64,000 nucleotides of DNA from Pleurodeles waltl (Eukaryota > Chordata > Amphibia > Caudata > Salamandridae): positions 659,639,717 through 659,703,716 of the forward strand of contig NC_090446.1 of the NCBI RefSeq assembly GCF_031143425.1. Reading direction: 5' to 3'. The number at the start of each line of letters is the position of its first letter. The stretch's first letter is position 1. The notes below the pieces were generated by a model that saw only the letters and a program-made list of their open reading frames with translations, was not told the DNA's origin and did no database searches. Shown here piece by piece: positions 45,552 through 58,215 of the stretch. Made by a program: the position numbers and the translations under genes.

Positions 45552-46899
45552 GTGTGAGAGACTGTTGTGTGTGGAATATTCTATAGTCAACTAGTCTGAA
45601 TTTCTGTGAAGTTGTGAGGAGAACAGGAGTTAGTTACACTGTTGGAAATTGGTGCCTGAAGAGATAGGAGCTCAGTTATGAAGCTAGAAGTAGAGAAGGT
45701 GAGGAGTGAATGTATGTAAAAGTAAACCTGGAGAAATTGGACCTTGGCATAATATTTTTTCGTGTAACATGTTAGGCCTTGTCTCTTGGCCCAGGTCGGA
45801 AAGAGACCCTAGTTTCCTGAAGTCTGCTAGTGGGTGTAAGTGATCCAATCTACTTTCATCACTAATGAGAGCTGCAGATGAGAGAAGGATCCTGAAATGT
45901 GTGCGCTTCTGAAGAACCATTCAGAATTAACAACACTGTGCAGCATTGAAGCAATGGAGTAATCCCACTATTGGCCTTGTGAAGACACTGAAAGTGACAA
46001 CTGAAGCTGACAGAGTAGTGTGATAGAGTATTAGAAAGGTGAGTACGTCAGACTGGACAGGGAATCTCTGGGTTAGTTCATTGAATACATTATTTATAAA
46101 TCACAGTTATCTTAGCAGTTGTCCTGACATTGGATCAACAAATAGAAATTTAATAAGACTAAAGTTTAGAGACTTCTAGGAAATGGATGAATTTTGAATG
46201 ACTCCCAGATAAGCAGATGATTCGACTGAAGACAGCGGGCCAGAGTTAATTGGTCCAGTGTTTAGTACTGAAGTGAGGAAAGGGGTTCCTCCTTACGTAG
46301 GCTTTTCCAGTGCAAGGAGCTGAAGGAGATTCAGAAGGGCAGAATGCAAAGGGTGACAAGTGATTTATGGAGGAAGTGGCCTTTTAGGATCCCGGGATTT
46401 GGGTGTAATGGACTGCCCAATGAACTAGAAGTAGTTCTTTGAAGAAGACTTGTAGCATGATCAGATGCCTATGAAGATTGGCAGGACTTCCAGATGCTGA
46501 GGCCTTGTAAGGGATGCTTGAAGGCTGAAGAACAGATGTTTGGGCAGGCCAACATGAAGTGTGATGCTGTGGTCTAAACAAAAAAGGATGGCAGCTTGAA
46601 TGACCACCTTCCTAGAGTTGGGAGGATGCATAGGAATTAAATTACTAAGCATTCAGAGGAATTAAAAAAACAGTAGGATGTAACACACATGATTTAGGCT
46701 AAACAATATACTTTATTTTTATAGAGAAAGCCAGGATTTTTGACACACCTAGCAGAAGTAGCGAGAAGGTCTAGTTCTTAGGGCCAACAACTGGAGGTCC
46801 ATAGGGTGCATTATGACATTTAGTTCCTCTGCTAAGGAAATAAGCAGGGAGGGCAGTTTAGAGTTATGGAGCCTTTACAACAGCACTCTGCTAAAGAGA
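45552..46899. other. No gene recognised
   Basis: Moderately AT-rich sequence with no feature I can support. Confidence 0.4.
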
Positions 46900-46917
46900 A
46901 TAAAAACATCCATGTCG

Positions 46918-47370
46918 AACCATTAGAAGCCCGGAACATTCCATTGTTTTCAATGGAGCTTCCAACATTCCAAGGTTCTAATATAGCCTTAGAGCCCATC
47001 GTAGTGGGCTGTACAGGCCCTTAAAGGCCCGCTCCAGCGTTAAGGCCCGAGCCGAAGTCAAGGGCCTTTAACAAAGGAGCAGGACTTTAAATGCTGGTAT
47101 CATCCAAGTATAAAGAGCTGTAAGGCTATTAGACCATTCCACCATTAGAGGGCAGATTGTTCAAATAAGTAAAACTAAGTCCTCACGGGGCCCGATGGGA
47201 TTGAAATCCCCTCAAGCTCTGTGAGACCTTTGTTCACAGCTGTTGCTTTGAACAAAGAACATTGGAATGTTGACGCTCTGGGCTTTTACCAGCCAGGAAA
47301 AGCCCTGAGCACTCCATTGTCACCAATGGAGCTCACAACATTCCAATATTCTAATTTACAGCAATGCACT
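46918..47370. repeat. Unclassified repeat with paired hairpin blocks
   Basis: Two direct copies of a block with CATTCCATTG-TTTTCAATGGAGCT and CAACATTCCAAGGTTCTAAT (46936-46983) and its near copy at 47310-47365. Each block can fold on ATTCCATTG/CAATGGA. Between them are GGCCCTTAAAGGCCC-type palindromes (47028-47045). It may be a MITE, but ends and duplication are not clear. Confidence 0.5.
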
Positions 47371-47841
47371 TCAAAACATTCAGGAGCGTAAGGGGATGCA
47401 TAATGGCAGAATGAAAGAGTGCAAAATAATAGTAATCGTAATATTCAGCAAGTCCTGTGCTGCATGTAGCATCCCATATACATTTGTTAAAGCTATACCA
47501 CCTACGTCAAGAATTTCTAGGAGAGAGACTTGGAAGGGGGCAGAGTAGAGGTATCATGAGATACAGGAGGAAATAAGTATTTTGATAAAAGGAAAGGAGC
47601 AGCTCTGGAGTGGCAATTCTAGCTTCCAGTCTTAACATAAAATTGTCCACAGGATAGAAATAGAAAACACGGGAAACAAGTGAAAGTAAACTGAGAAACG
47701 GAGAAGTGCAGAGAAACAGAGAAATATTTGGCACATTAAAAATGGTGTGGGGGGATAGGTTTCAATAGAATTACCATGCCATGGAAGATGGTAAGCAGAT
47801 GTTGGAAAGATACGGAGAGGGAGAGCCATGGAAGACACAAA

Positions 47842-48441
47842 GGGCCTGATTATGACATGGTGGTGGTTGGACTGCCGCGGTAGTGGTGGGCCAACTGCCA
47901 CATTATGACCGTGGCGGAGCCGTCACTGTCCCACCACTGACACCGCAAGGTTGCCACCAGCCTGCAGCCTGGCGGTCCCGGAGGTTGTAATCCGCCAGGC
48001 CAGTGCTGCACTGGGGATTAAGAGTCCCATCTGCCAGCCTGTCCGTGGCGGTTTACACAGCCAGGGAAAGGCTGGCAGGATGGGGGTGTCAGGGAGCCCC
48101 TGGGGGGCACTGCACTGCCCATGAGCTTGGCATGGGAAGCGCAGGGGCCCTCATGCACAGCCCTGTTGTGCATTACACTGCCTGAATTACAGGCAGTGGA
48201 ATGCGTGACAGGTGCTGCTGTACCCGCTGCACCGGCACATTGCTGCAGGCTCAATTAGGAGCCGGCTGCAATGTTAAGGCCCTGTTCCCCGTTGGGCCAG
48301 GGGGCGAGAACACTGTTTCCGTCTCCCGGCCCGGAGGGGAACTCAAATTAGGGCCGGTGGGGTTCAGGCCGCCCAGGTGACCTGATGGCGGGGTGAGTTT
48401 GGCTGGGGCATCCGCCGCCCGCCAAACTCATATTGGGGGCC
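47842..48441. mobile_element. Harbinger-type MITE, TSD AAA
   Basis: Left end GGGCCTGATTATGAC, right end CTCATATTGGGGGCC, flanked by AAA at 47839-47841 and 48442-48444. Interior collinear with 7502-8180 (uninterrupted by an LTR) and 52591-53063. Confidence 0.82.
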
Positions 48442-48444
48442 AAA

Positions 48445-49959
48445 GGATTTATGGCTGAGGAAAAGAAATAGCACATTTAATAGTATATAGGTTAGTAGAG
48501 AAGAGATAGTGGCTGCAGAGGAGGAGTGTATTCCAAAAGGGGAGAGTTCGAAGGCATGAAAGGAGGAGGAGAAGGTGAAAGGAAAAAAGTGATAATGGGG
48601 TAAGCAGCGGAGCCTAACCCAGACAGATCTTAAACAGGTAAGACTTTAGTCGTCTGCAGAATTAGAGGACGTCTTTTGAAAATCTCAAGTCTACCGGGTT
48701 GCGAGGTTCAGGTGGAAGTTGTGTACCCAAACAATAGGCAGGAAGGTGCCTGCTGCATATGAAACCAAGAATGCTACTGTTTGTTTCAAAAGCCTAATGA
48801 GCCAATACGCCCTACAGAATCTGAAATGAGTGAAACTCAGCCTGGAAGGTTGTTGGCGCGATAGTGTAGATCACATTTATTAGCCAGCCATAGCAGTGAT
48901 AGAAAACTGTGTTGGAGGATGACCAAGCAGAACTAGCTGATGACCACCATATCTGTCAAAAATATTAATGCTGAAGAAGATAACTGAGAAGCTGAAGACT
49001 TAATGTAAGAGGTTACTGAGGAAAACACAAAAGGGGTACATCACGTCAGCTCACATTCCTGGAAACTGCTCAGCTGGCAGTACTGACTACAACCTTGACA
49101 GCCTTAAATACTATTGCAACTACTGCCAGTACAACCTTGCAGTAAGCTTATAATGGGAGAGCCAATGGACGGCTGTGTGTCACTTGTACAGGTGAAGTTG
49201 AACCCACAAAAAGACTTTGATGTCCTCCCGTGCATCGATCAGTCTCTTTCTTGTGAATACATGCACAGTAAACATACGTTTGATTTCCCAATGCAATAAA
49301 GAAAAATGACCAGTAATAAAATTAAGACCCTAATATATGCACATCTAAAATAACAAATTGGAGGCAGTGAAAAATAACAATTTGATGCACAAAGTGTGAT
49401 GTAGGAATGTACCTGATACTGTTATTTGATCATTCATTTATGTCCACAAAATACTAAATATGTCAAAGTGAGAGATAAAGCTGAACCACCAACAATAAAA
49501 CGCAGGTCTGTGTACCTGTCAAGCCCCCCTCATAGTCAGGTTATTATTCTCATTTGATAGAATTTAATGCCAAAAATTATAATAATGCCCCAATTTAGTA
49601 ACATGACCAGAAGAACTACAAACCTCTCACTGAGTTGTGCTGCATGCCCAAACGTCAGTACTTAACATGACTAGCCTGTGTCCTCATAATCAAGCTACCT
49701 AAAATATACATACAGGTACAAGAGGAACAGACATGGCCAGGTCATAGCCCACCATACCGCCCAGATAGAGGGACTACTCCAGACTCAGGAAGTCATGCTA
49801 GCATGACAATGAAGACAGAGGGACAAGAGAGAGTGAAACAGATATCAAGAACAGCAGCAGCTTGTTGCAACAATCATCCATGGTCCTTCTAGGTCAGTAC
49901 AATAGTGTTGGCCTGGGCTACCCTAAAATCTTACATCCCAAAAAAGAAACCTCATTGTT
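48445..49959. other. No gene recognised
   Basis: Purine-rich start (48500-48600), otherwise unremarkable; no motif or terminal repeats found. Confidence 0.4.
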
Positions 49960-50835
49960 ACGCCCATGGGTGGGTGAATTGGGGAAGGTGACAAATCTCA
50001 ATTTTATGAAGCAATGTATCCCACGATAAACTGCAAAACAGCGTATAAAAAATACAATCAATTGTGAAATGACCAACTCAATAAGGGAGTTCTAGGACAG
50101 AATGGAGAACTAAGAATAATTTATTACAAAATTTCAAAGTAGAATACAGAATCTTTAAATGCAGAAACTGCGAGGTTGCATAGGAAACCAATTCCCATAC
50201 AGGCCATCAGCACGAAAAAAAAGACAAATCAAAGGAAAATGCTAGGAAACAAATGTGCAGCAAAATCAGTAAGAAATCGGACAGCATCCCTAGAATGCAA
50301 AGCCTCTTATATGAGATCTGGCTCACCCCTTGAATTGAGGGTTTATATATGAAATCTCACAGACTAACCTTGAAAGTGCAAATTCATCACAGTGTGAGCA
50401 CATGAATACAAATTCAGCAAATCAAAGCCCAGAATTATAGAGCATCATACAATCTAATCACCTAAGCAATAACTCAGTACATGAATATTGATTCAGTCCA
50501 GTATGCCCTAATGTCATCTGTAAATGTCAGATCAAACCAAAAATGAAAACAACAATGAACTATTATGAATAAATGCAATACTGCCTGCAAGTGGAAAGAC
50601 CTTGAAGAAAGTTACAAAACTGAGTCCAGGCTACAGAGCCTTCACCAAGAGCAGTTTCATTAGGAAATAAACAAACATGAGTTTACTTGACTGCATACAG
50701 AACAAATAATATTTAGTGACTGTGACATCCATTTTGAACAACATGGTGCCAAGGCCTGGCTTAGGCCTATTTAGAATAAGCCAAGAAAAAGTACTTTAAC
50801 AGGTAATTTCAAATAGTTTCAAAGGCAATAGGATC
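49960..50835 (+). other. Possible LTR-like sequence
   Basis: GTTACGCCCATGGG near 49958, an A-rich body with AATAATTTATTACAAA at 50113, and a TGACATCCATTTTGAACAACATGG string at 50722 are in the style of LTRs, but I found no second LTR, inverted ends or duplication. Confidence 0.25.
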
Positions 50836-51640
50836 ATGTCAGTGTACATATGTGAATTTGAGTGTAGATCCATATTCTGCACATTGTTAATTGTTGGCAA
50901 ATATTATAAAGTGCAAAGAAAGTCTAAAATAGCGCAATGCTTGTTACGGCCAGAACCAGTTGCTTCAAGGATATGTGGTAGACTCACACCAGGAACATCA
51001 AGCCAAGAAGGTGAATCAGCAGCATTGTTGCAAAACTTTGCAATGCTGGATGTTAAAAAACATAAAGCAATTTTTGAACTGATCCGTTTAGTGGGGATTT
51101 ACAAAAAACTTGGAAAAAAAATAATTTGACTCAATGACACATGGTTTAATGGACGAGTCAGGGGGATTGCAAGTGATATGTTGATTATTGGCTTAAAGAA
51201 GGGAAAGCACATAGGTGAGACCAATGTTACACTGACAGCTGCCTTCAGGCATTTGGTGATTTTTTAGTCTAGCAACAGCCTTCAGGCAGGACTTAAATGT
51301 CATAATAGTGGCTTCACAAGAAGCCTGATACAGGTCACAAGTGTACAGCAGGAATTATAAACATAGCTGTATTGCAAAGCAAATCCTTCTGAAAAAAAGA
51401 GTTTTGGGATCAAACATATACCCCAGCAGTGTACCTGCTTCATTGACACAGTCAAATGAGCTCTGAGTGGCACATGCTAATAAAGGTACAGATCCTGTGT
51501 ACTCTATTCTCAGAAATCCAATTGGCAGGTCCAAAAATGAACCAATTTACTCTAAACGCAGCAGGGGCTTCACACCTGACACGTACAAAGATACCCAGCT
51601 GGACATCACGAAAGCAATGTTTTGTACACTGCTTACAAAC
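50836..51640 (+). other. No gene assigned; 97-codon open frame
   Basis: An open frame at 50836-51129 has no motif I recognise. It may be the decayed ORF1 region of the LINE whose endonuclease follows at 51660, on position only. Confidence 0.25.
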
Positions 51641-52250
51641 CCGCTAGCAAGGAGCACAATGTTATGAGAATCAGTTCCTGGAATATCAGTGGTCTGCCAA
51701 ACAAAATTAGCAACATAAAACTATTTAAAGTCATTCCAAGATATTTTCCTGAAAAAAACACAGTCCATGCTGCTACTAGCAACTGAGGGCCTTACAGGGT
51801 TCTTCACACTGGTGTTTAAGACTTAAAGGCATGGCCGCCTGAAGGGGGCTTAACAACCTATAAATTAGTGTCACTAAAGATAGAAAGTAAATTGAGGCAA
51901 CTGATGATGAAAGCATACTAATGGTGAAGCTAGGAAATGGCATTCAAACATCTACTTCCCTCCATCTAATCAACATCTATATCCATCCAGACTGTAGGTC
52001 AATTAAAGAACTGTCACAGAATTGTTTACACTGCTCTCAGGAAGCCTACAAGACTAACCCCAACCTAACATCACAGTAGCAGAGGACTTTACTATGAATT
52101 TGCTGCATCATTTTACCAGTGATGACTTTTTAATTCTTTGAAATCATCACTGGTCCATTCCTAACCTGGCAGTAATGAATAAAAGTCAAAGGGACTTAAA
52201 AGCTGAACCACTTCTAAAAGGTATTGAATCACTTGCTTGAGAGTACTAAA
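51641..52250 (+). pseudogene. LINE endonuclease relic
   Basis: RISSWNISGLPNKISNIKLF near 51670-51730 matches the start of LINE apurinic-like endonucleases (WN..GL.NK). A GGLTTYKLVSLKIESKL piece (about 51845-51895) and INIYIHPD (about 51970-51992) follow the expected order, with EDFTMNL (about 52083) near the place of GDFN. Stops throughout. It could belong to the same lineage as the RT fragment at 2207-7430. Confidence 0.5.
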
Positions 52251-52587
52251 TGGAAGGTATCAAGCGGGCAACTCTCTGGCATGGACCGATACTCATCTGA
52301 CTTGTACTCCACTTTTGACTTTAAAATAAATGGTCACCCTGCCTTTTTTTCAATTGATAAAATCATTCTATATATAAAATAAAGTGGAAAGTGATCCCTG
52401 GAAGCAAACCATTGAGCTCACTGCTAATTGCCTGATATAGCAGCAAATAAGTAACCTGCCAGGAAACCTGGAATCCACAAATTACAAAAAATTAAGATGG
52501 TCCGACCATCTTTTGCGCATTTTAGTTTCTCATTCAAGTATTTGCTTTTTCGGGTAGCAATTTTCTCAAGATACACAGGATAAAGAC
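52251..52587. other. No gene recognised
   Basis: Probably the decayed continuation of the LINE; no motif visible. Confidence 0.3.
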
Positions 52588-52590
52588 TTA

Positions 52591-53063
52591 AGCCCTCATT
52601 ACAACCCTGGCAGTCAAAGGCTGACGTTACAAACTCGCATATTACGACCGCGGCGTGGTGGTCCCGGCGGGTTTAATCCTCCAGGGCAGCGCTGCTTGCA
52701 GCGCTGCCCAGGGGATTACGAGTACCCTTTCCGACAGCCTTTCCATGGCGGTAGGAACTGCCATGGAACGGTTGGCAGAAAGGGGAGTCACGGGGCCCCC
52801 TGGCACAGCCCCACACAGTTTTTCACTGTCCTCACAGCAGACAGTGAAAAGCACGACGGGTGCAACTGCACCTGTCGCACGGCCGCAACACCGCCGGCTC
52901 CATTTGGAGCCGGCTCCCATGTTGCGGCCCACATCGCCGCTGGGCGGAAACTCTGTTTCCGCCTGCCTGCCCAGCGGGGATGTCATAATGGGCACCGCTG
53001 GAGTGCGGCCGCATTGGCGGCCGCACGGCAGTTACAACTTGTTGTAATGTTGTAACGAGGCCC
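52591..53063. mobile_element. Harbinger-type MITE, TSD TTA
   Basis: Left end AGCCCTCATTACAA, right end TTGTAACGAGGCCC, flanked by TTA at 52588-52590 and 53064-53066. GC-rich interior with perfect local hairpins (CAGCGCTGCTTGCAGCGCTG at 52686-52705; TTTTCACTGTC...GACAGTGAAAA; GCGGCCGCATTGGCGGCCGC). Confidence 0.88.
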
Positions 53064-53153
53064 TTAATATGGTACATGAACAGTATTGCAATGGGAAAGT
53101 TGTTAAAGGATGGTTTGCTACTACATTATTATATGAGCCCCAAATTACAACCC

Positions 53154-53950
53154 TTTTTTTTCATACAAACATTAATTAACATCACTCTCGTTGTGTAGAT
53201 ACAGTACTTCATTGAGAGGGCAAGGCGTAAGTCTAATCCCCCAATGTATACCAGCTGAGGGGGACAAGCCCCCCTGTAAGGAACAATGGATCTGGGGGTA
53301 GACCGCACAAAGGAAACACAAGTGTCTCCGGGTTACTTTGGAACCCGTTACTGGATGCAAAGACCATTTGGATCATCATTCTCGTTAAGTATGAACATTT
53401 TGTGTGAGCCACGGCTTATGATACTAGTCTGTGTGATGTGCCAATAATATCAGTCTCCAATCAACTTTGTGATTAACTGCCCAGTTTTCTCTACTGTCCT
53501 CTCATTTGCATGAGGCTCAAGTGGGTCTCTCATCTGTCTTGGCTTCCACCTTTTCTAAATAATCCTTGCCAGTCGGTGGGGTAGGTACTAAATGGGATGC
53601 CCGGACTGCAAGACCTAAGGGAATGTTGCTCAGCTGTTATATCTAAATGTGGGTCCTTTAGCCATGTGCAAATGGATGGGGATGCAAAGGACTTCCAACA
53701 CGTGGCTATCCTATGCTTAGCCAACACCATGGCCAGGTCAATAAATTTATTAAGTGGTTTACAAGCTGTGGTGCGTGAGGTAAGGCCCAGAAGACAGTGT
53801 GTTCTATGTATTAGACTCAGAGCACCCATGGCTTCTGAAATAAACGGTGTCACCGGTGTAACCCGGTATAGGAGGGCAGTCCCAGACCACATGGGTAAAG
53901 TTCCCGGCTGGTGAATGACAGCGGGGTCAAGTGTCATTTGTTCCAGGATA
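53154..53950 (-). pseudogene. L1-like ORF2 3' end
   Basis: On the minus strand, 53937-53530 is an open frame with WSGTALLYRV and LAKHRIATCWKSFASPSI followed by CTWL, matching the C-terminal A...I...WK....PS...WL pattern of L1 ORF2. An untranslated part follows, and a run of eight A (T on the plus strand at 53154-53161) may be the tail. The 5' side abuts retroviral pol at about 53955. Confidence 0.6.
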
Positions 53951-53954
53951 CATT

Positions 53955-54817
53955 TTAGCCAGCCTCAGGTCTATAGCTGCAATGTAATGTCTGTTCCACT
54001 TACAATGCTGCGCACAACAATCTCAGGACCTTATTATTAAAATGAGTCCCTCGATCTGATTCTAGAGAAGTCAGGAACCCAAACCTACAAATGAGTTCTC
54101 TTAACAACAACTTTGCTGCTGTGAGACTGCCATTTCTTCTGGTCGGGTAAGCTTCAACCCAGCTTGAGAAGATGCACAGGACCACCAGGACCTATCTCAG
54201 CCCATTACACACAGCCATCTGAATAAAACCCAACTGTATCCTGTTAAAGGGGCCACCTGATCTTCCTATGTGACTCATTGTTACTGCACTTCTCTTTCCA
54301 ACATTGTTCTGTTGGAACACAACACATCTGTGACACAACACTTCAGCCATTAATCTGGATATGGGATTCAACAAGGATTGCCTAAGCAATTGCACCATGG
54401 CATCTCCACCAACATGAGCTGGGCTATGGAAATGCCTAGCCATAGGGTGCAACAAGCTATTTGGCAACACAGGTCTTCAATCCATTGAAACTTTACTGTC
54501 ATCATCCTCTGACTTGACACAACCTACACTGACCCAACTCTGCTGTTCTTCCTCTGGCACCTCTTCCTAAAACCTCTTTACCTCTTCCCATGTGTCTGCA
54601 GTTGTCAACAAAAGGTTGTAATTGGTCTTATCCACTCCTTTTTTGGTATACTCTTCATTAAAGGTACAGACATTGTGAGTACAGTGCTTGGCGACCTCAT
54701 CAGCATATGTACTACCCAATGCTACATGATCATTTCCACTATGGTGTGCAGGGCACTTGGCAATTGTAGTTTGTGCAGCCATCTGTAACACCGCAAGAAG
54801 ATTTCTCACTTGCTCAC
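53955..54817 (-). pseudogene. Endogenous retrovirus pol: RNase H end and integrase
   Basis: Minus-strand order from 54817 down: an RNase H tail with TIAKCPAHHSGNDHVALG followed by STYADEVAK; an integrase zinc finger region with HVGGDAMVQLL and CHRCVVFQQNN; then the core with FSSWVEAYPT and SDRGTHFNNK. The residue expected to be the first core Asp (D-x-FS-W) reads Cys. The second Asp, in SDRG, is kept. Several stops and frame changes. The rest of the same pol lies at 57455-58215 beyond a long LTR. Style is class I (gamma/epsilon-like); I did not attempt to rebuild it. Confidence 0.75.
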
Positions 54818-57454
54818 TGTTATAAATAGGGTTTCTGGCTGGCTAATGTATGCAACTAAGTCAGCCAGAACCCACCCACTCTAGTCACGGTGATGGAATT
54901 ACACACCCAAGATAACCACTGCTCAACCCCTTGGTAGCCTATCATGAGCAGTCAGGCCTATCAAAGTAGCAATGTGTAAAGCGTTTGCACAACACACAAC
55001 ACACATGATGCACTATCTCCACCACAAAGGAAACACAACACCAAGTTACATAAAAATAAATTGTATTGTGCACAACATAATTAGACGAAATACAACATGT
55101 CAGTAATACCTTGCTACCCAAGCAGTTGTCAGAATATTGCACGGCACTGTTATTCTGCAGAAACCAGCAGTAGTCACATATAACACACAGGTTACTCTTT
55201 ATTCTGCAACAGAAGCAATAGTCACAAAAAATATTACTACAATAATGCACGTCATAAGATCGTCATAAATGTTAGGAACATCAGGAAACCCATGGCAAGT
55301 CATAAAAACTGATTAGCATCAATTCCCATAACAGGAACATTAGCAAACACATCAGATAATATATGGTGCATCAGAGAGCACATGGCAAATCATACCCAAT
55401 GCACATGCCTTTATCATGAAGGCACCTCGAGTGCCACGAAGGAAAGGGGGCCCAATGCGCTCCTCGGTGCCAAAATGGGGCTGCCTGATGACTGGGATAG
55501 GGGGCAGTGTGCACCCCCTCCATTCTTATTTAGAGACCCCTCCTGGGGCCCACATCTAGACTAGGGCACACACTGCCCCTGTGGGACCCCCCGGAGCCAC
55601 GATTGGCCCTCCTGGGGGGGAGCAGAGCAACAAACAGAAAGGGGGCCAGTGGTGCAGGGGGCATCCGATTAGGCTTCCAGCCCACCCCGGCTCCTGCACA
55701 CTGATGGGGGACCGGTAGGGCGGGGAGCCTCCGATAAGGCCTCCTCCCTTCCTGCCAAACAACTCAGTGGGGCCTAATGGGAGCGGGAGGGCCTCCAATG
55801 AGGCCTCCTCCCCTCCTGTCCTGCAAAGCAACTCACTGGCTCACTTGCACCCGATCTGGTGTGCAATACCTCCTGCTGCTCACCCGGGCTGTAGCAATGA
55901 AGCCTGGCAACAGTCAGGGCTGGATTGTGCCCCAGAGGCGCTCTCCATAGTGCGCTTGCCCCAGAGGCACCGCCAGGAGCATGCTTGCTCCATATTTCAT
56001 TTCTTCGTGCTCTGGGGCACCGGCACAGCGTGCTTCTGACAGGCTTTTCGATTTCCCAGCGCAGTGATTGTTTCACTCGGCAACTCCAAAAACGAGCGTC
56101 TCAAAGCGTGAGGCTTATAAAAAGAAAGCGCTGCCCAGGCACTTTAGCAAATAAAGTAAGCCTCTGTCCAGGCACTTTTAGGCCAGTTAAGTGGAACGCT
56201 CTCCAGGCACTATGCCACAAAGATGAAGAACTCCTCATGTGCTTTGGAAATTAAATTCAAAAGGTTGAAGAGGGCAGGAGCCACTTCACCCAGCCTCTGG
56301 GGACACCAAGGTGGAGCACAGGGCGACAGGGCGGCAGGGCCCAGCAACAGGCCAGCACAAAAGGAAGGCAGACAGTAGCAGTTCCTCCCAGTGACCCAAC
56401 AGGTCACAGGTCAGTACAGCAGCAGCAGTCCAAGGTGGCTCCTGGTGAGTCCTTCCAGCAGCATTCTGTGTCCATTTCCTTAAGTATCTTCAGTGTCTCT
56501 TCTTCATGGGGAAAACCCCCTTTACTTATACTCAGTTTTGCACAAGGTTTAACAAAGAGTGGGAGAGGAGGTTCCAACCCCTTACAACTGGTTCTAGGAG
56601 TATCCCCTCTCTCCTCCAGAACAGGCTCCAGACATCAGTTGGTGTAAACAAGCCCTTTGTGTGAGGCAACGGCACTGCCTTTACAAATGCAAGTGCGCCC
56701 CGCCTCCCCTTCTCTCAGCCCAGGAAGACCATTCAAAATGTAGATGCACCTCTATGACACCCCCACACTCCCTGTGTACGGACTGTCTGAAAAGTATGCA
56801 CAAAGCCCAACTGCAACTCTGCCCAGACTTGGATTGGAGTCAAGCTGCAAAACACCAGTGTCATAAGCACAGAGAAATGCTAACTTTCTGGAAGTGGCAT
56901 TTCTATATTGGTAATAAAAAATCTGCCTAAACCAGTAAGCAGTAATTCTCAACACCATTAGAACCATACCAAACATGCCTACGCTACCCCTCATAAATCA
57001 GACAATACCCCCTAAACATAAGGCAGGGCATTTCCAATGCAATCCTATGAGAAGGCAGCGCTCAAAGCAGTGAGAAAGGAAATAGGCTGTTTGTCAATAC
57101 CAGGACAGGCCACTGAACCAGGCACATTTCCTGCCTTCCGCATATACAGCACCCTGTCCATAGGGCTAGCTAGGGCCTGCCTTAGGGGTGACTTACATGT
57201 AGCAAATGGGGAGTTCTGGGCCTGGCAAGTAAATTTAGACGTCAGGTCCCTGTGGCAGAAAACTGTGCATGCAGGCCCCGTACTAGCATTCCTGAGACAG
57301 GTTTGAAAGGCTACTTCTGTGGGTGGCGCAAGCAGCACTGCAGGCCCGCTAGTAGCATTTAATTTACAGGCCCTGGGTATAGAGATACTACTGTACAAGG
57401 GACTTAAAGGCAAATTAAATATGCAAATTAGGTGTAAGCCAATCATACCAACTT
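54818..57454 (+). mobile_element. Long LTR inserted in the retroviral pol, right end truncated
   Basis: Begins TGTTATAAATAGGG at 54818 and follows the family order (CCTTGGTAGCCTATCATGAGCAG near 54930 corresponds to CCTTGGTAGCTTGGCACGAG at 15637; 3' blocks TGCACCCTG-like at 57150, GGCCTGGCAAG at 57219, GCAGGCCCGC at 57340, GTGTAAGCC at 57431). Similarity stops after CCAATCATACC (~57454) about 250 bases short of the usual end, and pol resumes there. CTCAC precedes it, but no matching duplication is found on the right, in keeping with a deletion over that junction. The GC-rich middle (55400-56260) has no counterpart I could align. Confidence 0.7.
56116..56124 (+). promoter_or_regulatory. Candidate TATA box of the long LTR
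   Basis: TATAAAAAG, with CAAATAAAG 34 bases downstream that could serve as a polyadenylation signal. Position in the middle of the LTR suits a U3/R boundary, but there is no transcript evidence. Confidence 0.35.
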
Positions 57455-58215
57455 TAGAAGTTCAGTGACATTGGGACAGTCATGCTCCATTGCACAATCA
57501 TAATTTTCATTGTCTGGCACAGGTAACAATGTAGCAGGGTTTAGAACAGCACAGCACTTGACAGTGACATTTTTTGCCACAAGTATGGTTTGTTTATACT
57601 TAGTAAGGCGGCTACTTGACAAATGCTAAGTTCTAGTCCTTGTCAACAACTGCGTGACAGAATGCAGAACATAAACAGTTAATGGGTGACCTGTGACTAT
57701 GTCGTCGCACCTCTCTATGCTGATACTGATGGCTGCCACCTCTTTAGGGCAACCTGGCAGCGCAGAAGCTACAAGATCAAGCGTAGCAGAGAAACAGGCC
57801 ACAGGCCTTCTGGCATTTCTGTGAAACTGTGTAAGCACTGAGAGAGTGCATCCCTCCCTCTCACTGCAGAAAAGTGCAAATGACTTATTTTAATCAGGCA
57901 TTCCCAGGGCTGAGGCGCAATAGAGACTTGCTCTCTCTTCTAGAAACCAATCAAACAATCACGATCCCAAGGTAGTGGATCAGACGATCAGATACATCTT
58001 TGTGTGTCAGCCTCTGCAAAGACTTGGCTACTAGGGAAAAGTTGACTATGCACTGATGATAGTAACCCACCATTCCCAAAAACATCCTGACTTCTCTCTG
58101 GGTGGGTGGCAGAATTATTTTTGCCATTGTCGAAATCCGCTCTTGTGAAACTTTCTTTGCTCCTTTCTCAATGTGATGTCAGAGATACTGGATATCTATT
58201 GCCCGGGGACACTTT
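57455..58215 (-). pseudogene. Endogenous retrovirus pol: RT end and RNase H start
   Basis: Minus strand from 58211 down: a QYL-stop-HH piece where related enzymes have YLGH, then REVRMFLGMVGYYHQCIVNF (end of RT connection), a damaged middle, RPVACFSATLDLVASALPG (about 57800-57740), AAISISIERCDDIVTGHPLT (about 57735-57675), and NPATLLPVPDNENY near 57545-57500. This is the order expected just before the RNase H remains at 54817. About a hundred residues of RNase H appear to be missing between the two parts. Confidence 0.72.

Noticed and set aside
53800..53960. Retroviral env downstream of the minus-strand integrase
   Set aside because: The peptide matches the L1 ORF2 C-terminal pattern rather than any envelope feature; no signal peptide or transmembrane segment.
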